Assembly: GCA_015491615.1 (NCBI GenBank)
Contig: WFVN01000117.1
Span: 1 to 8,248, forward strand
Length of the DNA: 8,248 bases
Source: Gammaproteobacteria bacterium
GTDB taxonomy: Bacteria > Pseudomonadota > Gammaproteobacteria > S012-40
Direction: 5' to 3'
Shown: positions 5,809-8,248 of the stretch, piece after piece
Numbering within the stretch: the first letter of the stretch is position 1
Layout: every line of letters starts with the position of its first letter
Made by a program: the position numbers and the translations under genes
Notes under the pieces: model-generated
The model's input: only the letters and a program-made list of their open reading frames with translations
Database searches by the model: none
What the model was told of the DNA's origin: nothing

Positions 5809-6942
5809 ATGACGACACCCAGGAAGCTCCCCTGCCAATCGTTGCTCCGCTTGCGCCCGGGCCTCTCCCCGGCCACCCGTTGCGTGCGTCTGGAGGGCCC
5901 CCTGCCCTTGCGCCATGGCGCCACCCTGGAGACGGTGCACATCGCCTACGAGACCTGGGGCGAGGCCGGGAGCGGCACCACCGTGGTCATTCTCCCCGGG
6001 CTCTCCCCCTCGGCGCACGCCGCCGCCTCCCCGGAGGACCCGGCCCCCGGCTGGTGGGAATTCGTCATCGGCCCCGACCGGCCCCTGGACACCCGCCGCC
6101 ACCACGTCGTCTGCCTCAATCACCTGGGTTCCTGCTTCGGCTCCACCGGCCCGGCGAGCCTCGACCCGGCCACCGGCGCCCCCTACGGCCCCGACTTCCC
6201 CGCGCTGGCCATCGAGGACCTGGCCGAAGCCGCCTGGCGCGCCCTAGCGCAACTGGGCCACGAGCGCTACCACCTGGTGGGCACCTCCATGGGCGGTATG
6301 GTGGCCCTCGCCCTGGCCGCCATGCATCCCGAATCGGTGCGCGGCCTCACCCTCATCAGCAGCGCCCCGCGCGCCACCGCCACCGCCATCGCCATCCGCT
6401 CCCTGCAACGGGAGGCGGTCACCGGCGACCCCGACTGGGCCGGCGGCCGTTACTACCCCGGCCCGGGTCCCGTGCAGGGGATGCGTCTGGCGCGCAAGCT
6501 GGGGCTCATTTCCTACCGCTCCGGCGCCGAGTGGGACCTGCGCTTCGGCCGCGAGCGCTACTGCGGCGACCAGCTCCACCCCTTCGCCGCCGGCTTCCAG
6601 GTGGAGAGTTACCTGGAGGCCAACGCGCGCAAATTCGTGGAGCGCTTCGACGCTAACAGCTACCTGCAGCTCTCCCGTGCCATGGACCGCTTCGACATCG
6701 ACGACCACGGCGGCCTCGTCCCCCTGGCGCGCCGCCTGCCCCGCGCCCCGCACCTGGTGGTGGGAGTGGAGACCGATTTCCTCTTTCCCGTCACCCAGCA
6801 GGCGGAGATCGCCGAGGGCCTGCGCGCCGGCGGCCAGGCGGTGCGCTTCGCCCGCCTCCCCTCCCTCCAGGGGCACGACGCCTTCCTGGTGGACAAGGCC
6901 CGCTTCGCCCCTCTCCTGGCCGAGCACTTTCACCGCCTCTGA
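5809..6942 (+). CDS. metX: MetX-family acyltransferase, probable serine O-succinyltransferase
   Basis: A 377-residue alpha/beta-hydrolase acyltransferase of full family length. Catalytic triad: Ser160 in GTSMGG (158-163), Asp323 in ETDFLFP and His356 in QGHDAFL. Several blocks match the Xanthomonas serine O-succinyltransferase as I recall it, rather than homoserine acetyl- or succinyltransferases: LPGLSPSAHAA (62-72), NHLGSCFGSTGPAS (104-117), AIAIRSLQREA (193-203), LISYRSGAEWDLRFGR (233-248), FQVESYLEANARKFV (263-277) and YLQLSRAMDRFD (285-296). Homoserine enzymes usually have NNLGGC and GGSLGGM instead. If correct, it makes O-succinyl-L-serine from serine and succinyl-CoA for cysteine synthesis in the cytoplasm; otherwise it makes the activated homoserine for methionine. 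No metW follows, although metX and metW are paired in many proteobacteria. The ATG at 5809 has no ribosome site but lies 6 nt after a TATAAT box. Confidence 0.92.
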   Translation: MTTPRKLPCQSLLRLRPGLSPATRCVRLEGPLPLRHGATLETVHIAYETWGEAGSGTTVVILPGLSPSAHAAASPEDPAPGWWEFVIGPDRPLDTRRHHVVCLNHLGSCFGSTGPASLDPATGAPYGPDFPALAIEDLAEAAWRALAQLGHERYHLVGTSMGGMVALALAAMHPESVRGLTLISSAPRATATAIAIRSLQREAVTGDPDWAGGRYYPGPGPVQGMRLARKLGLISYRSGAEWDLRFGRERYCGDQLHPFAAGFQVESYLEANARKFVERFDANSYLQLSRAMDRFDIDDHGGLVPLARRLPRAPHLVVGVETDFLFPVTQQAEIAEGLRAGGQAVRFARLPSLQGHDAFLVDKARFAPLLAEHFHRL

Positions 6943-6947
6943 GGCGG
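6933..6947 (+). other. Small GC hairpin over the metX stop codon
   Basis: CCGCCT and AGGCGG (6 bp) flank a CTG loop and span the metX stop. There is no T-run after it, so it is not a standard intrinsic terminator. It may be chance in this base composition, or may slow read-through into the 115-bp gap before mtnD. Confidence 0.2.
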
Positions 6948-6963
6948 GCCATCCCCCGTTGAC

Positions 6964-6974
6964 CGTGGACCACG
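6964..6974. repeat. Short palindrome CGTGG-A-CCACG upstream of the mtnD promoter
   Basis: An 11-bp perfect dyad centred at 6969, ending 15 bp before the -35 box of the mtnD promoter. Size and place would suit a regulator half-site pair, but a palindrome this short is weak evidence. No known operator consensus is recognised. Confidence 0.25.
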
Positions 6975-6989
6975 ACCGACGCCGCGCCC

Positions 6990-7019
6990 CTGACACCCGC
7001 CTGCCCGGCCCCGTACAAT
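6990..7019 (+). promoter_or_regulatory. Sigma70-type promoter of mtnDC
   Basis: CTGACA (6990-6995, 5 of 6 to consensus) and TACAAT (7014-7019, 5 of 6) are separated by 18 bp. Transcription would begin near 7026, giving a leader of about 30 nt that contains the mtnD ribosome site. This is the best -35/-10 pair in the window and suggests that the salvage genes are transcribed independently of metX. No SAM riboswitch is seen in the 115-bp gap. Confidence 0.65.
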
Positions 7020-7042
7020 GAGTCCGCCCAACCCCACGAACA

Positions 7043-7048
7043 GGGAGG
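7043..7048 (+). promoter_or_regulatory. Ribosome binding site deciding the mtnD start
   Basis: GGGAGG lies 9 nt before the ATG at 7058 but only 3 nt before an in-frame GTG at 7052. The spacing favours the ATG, which also gives the usual family start (MTTLKIF). Confidence 0.75.
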
Positions 7049-7057
7049 AACGTGCCC

Positions 7058-7600
7058 ATGACCACCCTCAAGATCTTCGACGAGACGGGTGAACTGCAGA
7101 GCGAGATCCGGGACCACGACGAGATCGCCGCGCGCCTGGACGAGGCCGGCGTGCTCCTGGAACGCTGGCAAGCCGACCAGCCCCTGCCGCCCGACGCCGA
7201 CCCCGACGCCATCCTCGCCGCCTACGCTCCGCAGGTGGAACGCCTCAAGGAACGCTACGGCTTCCAGTCGGCGGACGTCATCGCCCTCACCCCCGAGCAC
7301 CCCGAGCGCGAGGCCCTGCGCGCCAAGTTCCTGGACGAGCACACCCACAGCGACTTCGAGGTGCGTTTCTTCGTGCGCGGGCGGGGACTGTTCTACATCC
7401 ACACCGGTGGCGCGGTGTACGGCGTCCTGTGCGAGGGCGGCGACCTCATCAGCGTCCCCGCCGGCCCCCGCCACTGGTTCGACATGGGCGCCGCCCCCGA
7501 CTTCCAGTGCATCCGCCTGTTCACCACCCCCGAGGGCTGGGTGGCCGACTACACCGGCGACCCCATCGCCCGCCGCTTCCCGCGCCTGGAGGCCTTCTGA
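7058..7600 (+). CDS. mtnD: Acireductone dioxygenase (ARD/ARD')
   Basis: A 180-residue cupin, the normal bacterial ARD length. The metal-binding set is complete: His95, His97 and Glu101 in DEHTHSDFEVRFFVRG and His139 in VPAGPRHWFDMG. Other family marks are the TPEHPE block (78-83) and CIRLFTTPEGWVADYTGD near the C-terminus. It oxidises the acireductone 1,2-dihydroxy-3-keto-5-methylthiopentene. With Fe2+ the products are formate and 4-methylthio-2-oxobutyrate, the methionine precursor. With Ni2+ the known off-pathway products are methylthiopropionate, CO and formate. It acts directly after MtnC in methylthioadenosine salvage, and mtnC follows with a TGATG overlap. It has its own promoter and a GGGAGG ribosome site. 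Identification is firm; which metal is used cannot be read from sequence. Confidence 0.96.
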   Translation: MTTLKIFDETGELQSEIRDHDEIAARLDEAGVLLERWQADQPLPPDADPDAILAAYAPQVERLKERYGFQSADVIALTPEHPEREALRAKFLDEHTHSDFEVRFFVRGRGLFYIHTGGAVYGVLCEGGDLISVPAGPRHWFDMGAAPDFQCIRLFTTPEGWVADYTGDPIARRFPRLEAF

Positions 7601-8248
7601 TGGCGCGCGCCGTGCTCCTGGACATCGAAGGCACCACCACCGACATCGCCTTCGTCCACGACGTGCTCTTCCCCTACGCCCGCGAGCGCCTGGCGGACTT
7701 CCTGCGCGCCCACGCCGACGACCCGGAAGTGGCCGAGCAGATCCGCGCCGTGCGCCGCGAGGTGGGCGAGGATCTGAACCTCGCCGGAGTGATCGAGACC
7801 TTGAAGCGCTGGATCGACGAGGACCGCAAGGCCACCCCCCTGAAGGCCCTGCAGGGGATGATCTGGGCGCAGGGCTACGCCGACGGCAGCCTGCGCGCCC
7901 ACGTCTATCCGGAGGTGTCCGAGACCCTGCGCCGCTGGAAGGACGCCGGGCTCGACCTGTACATCTACTCCTCCGGCTCGGAACAGGCCCAGCGGCTGCT
8001 GTTCGCTCACACCGAGGCGGGCGACCTCACGCCGTTGTTCTCGGGTTATTTCGACACCCGCATCGGCCACAAGCGGGAGCCAGAGAGCTACCGGCGCATC
8101 AGCGAGGCCATCGGCCTGCCGCCGGGGGAGATCCTGTTCCTCTCCGACGTGCCCGAGGAACTGGACGCCGCCCACGCGGCGGGCCTGAAAACGGTGCAGG
8201 TGGTGCGCGACACGCGCACCCGCCCCGCCCCCGGCCACCCCCAGGTGA
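7600..8248 (+). CDS. mtnC: Enolase-phosphatase E1 (MtnC), 3' end cut by the window
   Basis: The frame is open from the ATG at 7600 to the window end: 216 codons of a usual 225-230, so about 10-15 residues are missing. It is a HAD-superfamily enzyme that enolises 2,3-diketo-5-methylthiopentyl-1-phosphate and then dephosphorylates it to the acireductone used by MtnD. HAD motif I is DIEGTTT with Asp8 and Glu10, the family's DxE variant. Motif II is YSSGSEQAQ (Ser124/Ser125), motif III Lys158 in GHKREPESY and motif IV LSDVPEELDAA with Asp183. The four-helix cap lies between motifs I and II (about 15-100). The sequence breaks off at PGHPQV, a point that normally precedes a short closing segment, so nothing suggests a broken gene. 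The start overlaps the mtnD stop as TGATG, so the two consecutive pathway enzymes are translationally coupled. mtnB, often nearby, is not in the window. Confidence 0.95.
   Translation, partial: MARAVLLDIEGTTTDIAFVHDVLFPYARERLADFLRAHADDPEVAEQIRAVRREVGEDLNLAGVIETLKRWIDEDRKATPLKALQGMIWAQGYADGSLRAHVYPEVSETLRRWKDAGLDLYIYSSGSEQAQRLLFAHTEAGDLTPLFSGYFDTRIGHKREPESYRRISEAIGLPPGEILFLSDVPEELDAAHAAGLKTVQVVRDTRTRPAPGHPQV

Noticed and set aside
6933..6960. Intrinsic terminator after metX
   Set aside because: The 6-bp hairpin has no T-run after it and overlaps the stop codon, so it was kept only as a low-confidence hairpin.
6943..7057. SAM or other riboswitch upstream of mtnD
   Set aside because: The predicted leader is only about 30 nt, too short for a known SAM riboswitch, and no conserved core was recognised.
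7052..7057. GTG start for mtnD two codons earlier
   Set aside because: It would lie only 3 nt after GGGAGG; the ATG at 7058 has normal spacing and gives the usual family start.
6244..7212. Minus-strand open frame across metX and the mtnD start
   Set aside because: It is antisense to a gene with an intact catalytic triad and crosses a promoter region; the product is low-complexity.
7549..8238. Minus-strand 229-codon frame opposite mtnC
   Set aside because: mtnC has all HAD motifs in frame; the antisense frame is a by-product of codon bias.

Overview
The window is very GC-rich (roughly 70% by eye) and densely coded, with overlapping start/stop codons and no mobile element, tRNA, rRNA or CRISPR. 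The gene content and sequence flavour suggest a high-GC gammaproteobacterium: Mak-type ROK kinase, a Xanthomonas-like MetX/serine O-succinyltransferase, the MtnC/MtnD methionine salvage pair, and a LolA-like/FtsX-type ABC envelope operon. I cannot place it at genus level. Both edges cut genes, and the left edge carries a 67-bp perfect inverted repeat inside a coding region. That looks like a contig end from a draft, metagenome or single-cell assembly.

Left half, minus strand, transcribed from about 4454 down to 1: a five-gene operon. In order it encodes a periplasmic LolA-fold protein with a signal peptide, two paralogous MacB/LolC/LolE-type four-helix permeases, a LolD/MacB-type ATPase, and a secreted protein that looks like an outer-membrane beta-barrel, cut by the window edge. 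Junctions are an ATGA overlap, a TGATG overlap, a 2-nt gap and a 14-nt overlap, so the genes are almost certainly translated as one coupled unit. Together they have the parts for an energised inner-membrane to periplasm to outer-membrane route for a lipid or lipoprotein-like cargo. The set is distinct from canonical lolCDE, which has neither a linked LolA-like chaperone nor a barrel. The cargo is unknown.

Right half, plus strand: a divergent 48-bp gap leads to a Mak-type sugar kinase that seems to lack about 12 residues of a conserved helix, followed 1 nt later by a DUF4870-type small membrane protein. A perfect TATAAT box 6 nt before the next ATG then drives a MetX-family acyltransferase whose motifs resemble serine O-succinyltransferase more than homoserine acetyltransferase. 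After a 115-bp gap with a good sigma70-type promoter come acireductone dioxygenase (mtnD) and enolase-phosphatase (mtnC, cut about 10-15 codons before its end), overlapping by TGATG. The last three genes form a small sulfur amino acid block: probable cysteine or methionine precursor synthesis next to the methylthioadenosine salvage pathway.

Points most worth a second look: the fold-back inverted repeat at the left edge, the LolA/ABC/barrel operon, the internal deletion in the kinase, the probable misannotation trap in metX, and two promoters placed so that the mRNAs would be leaderless.
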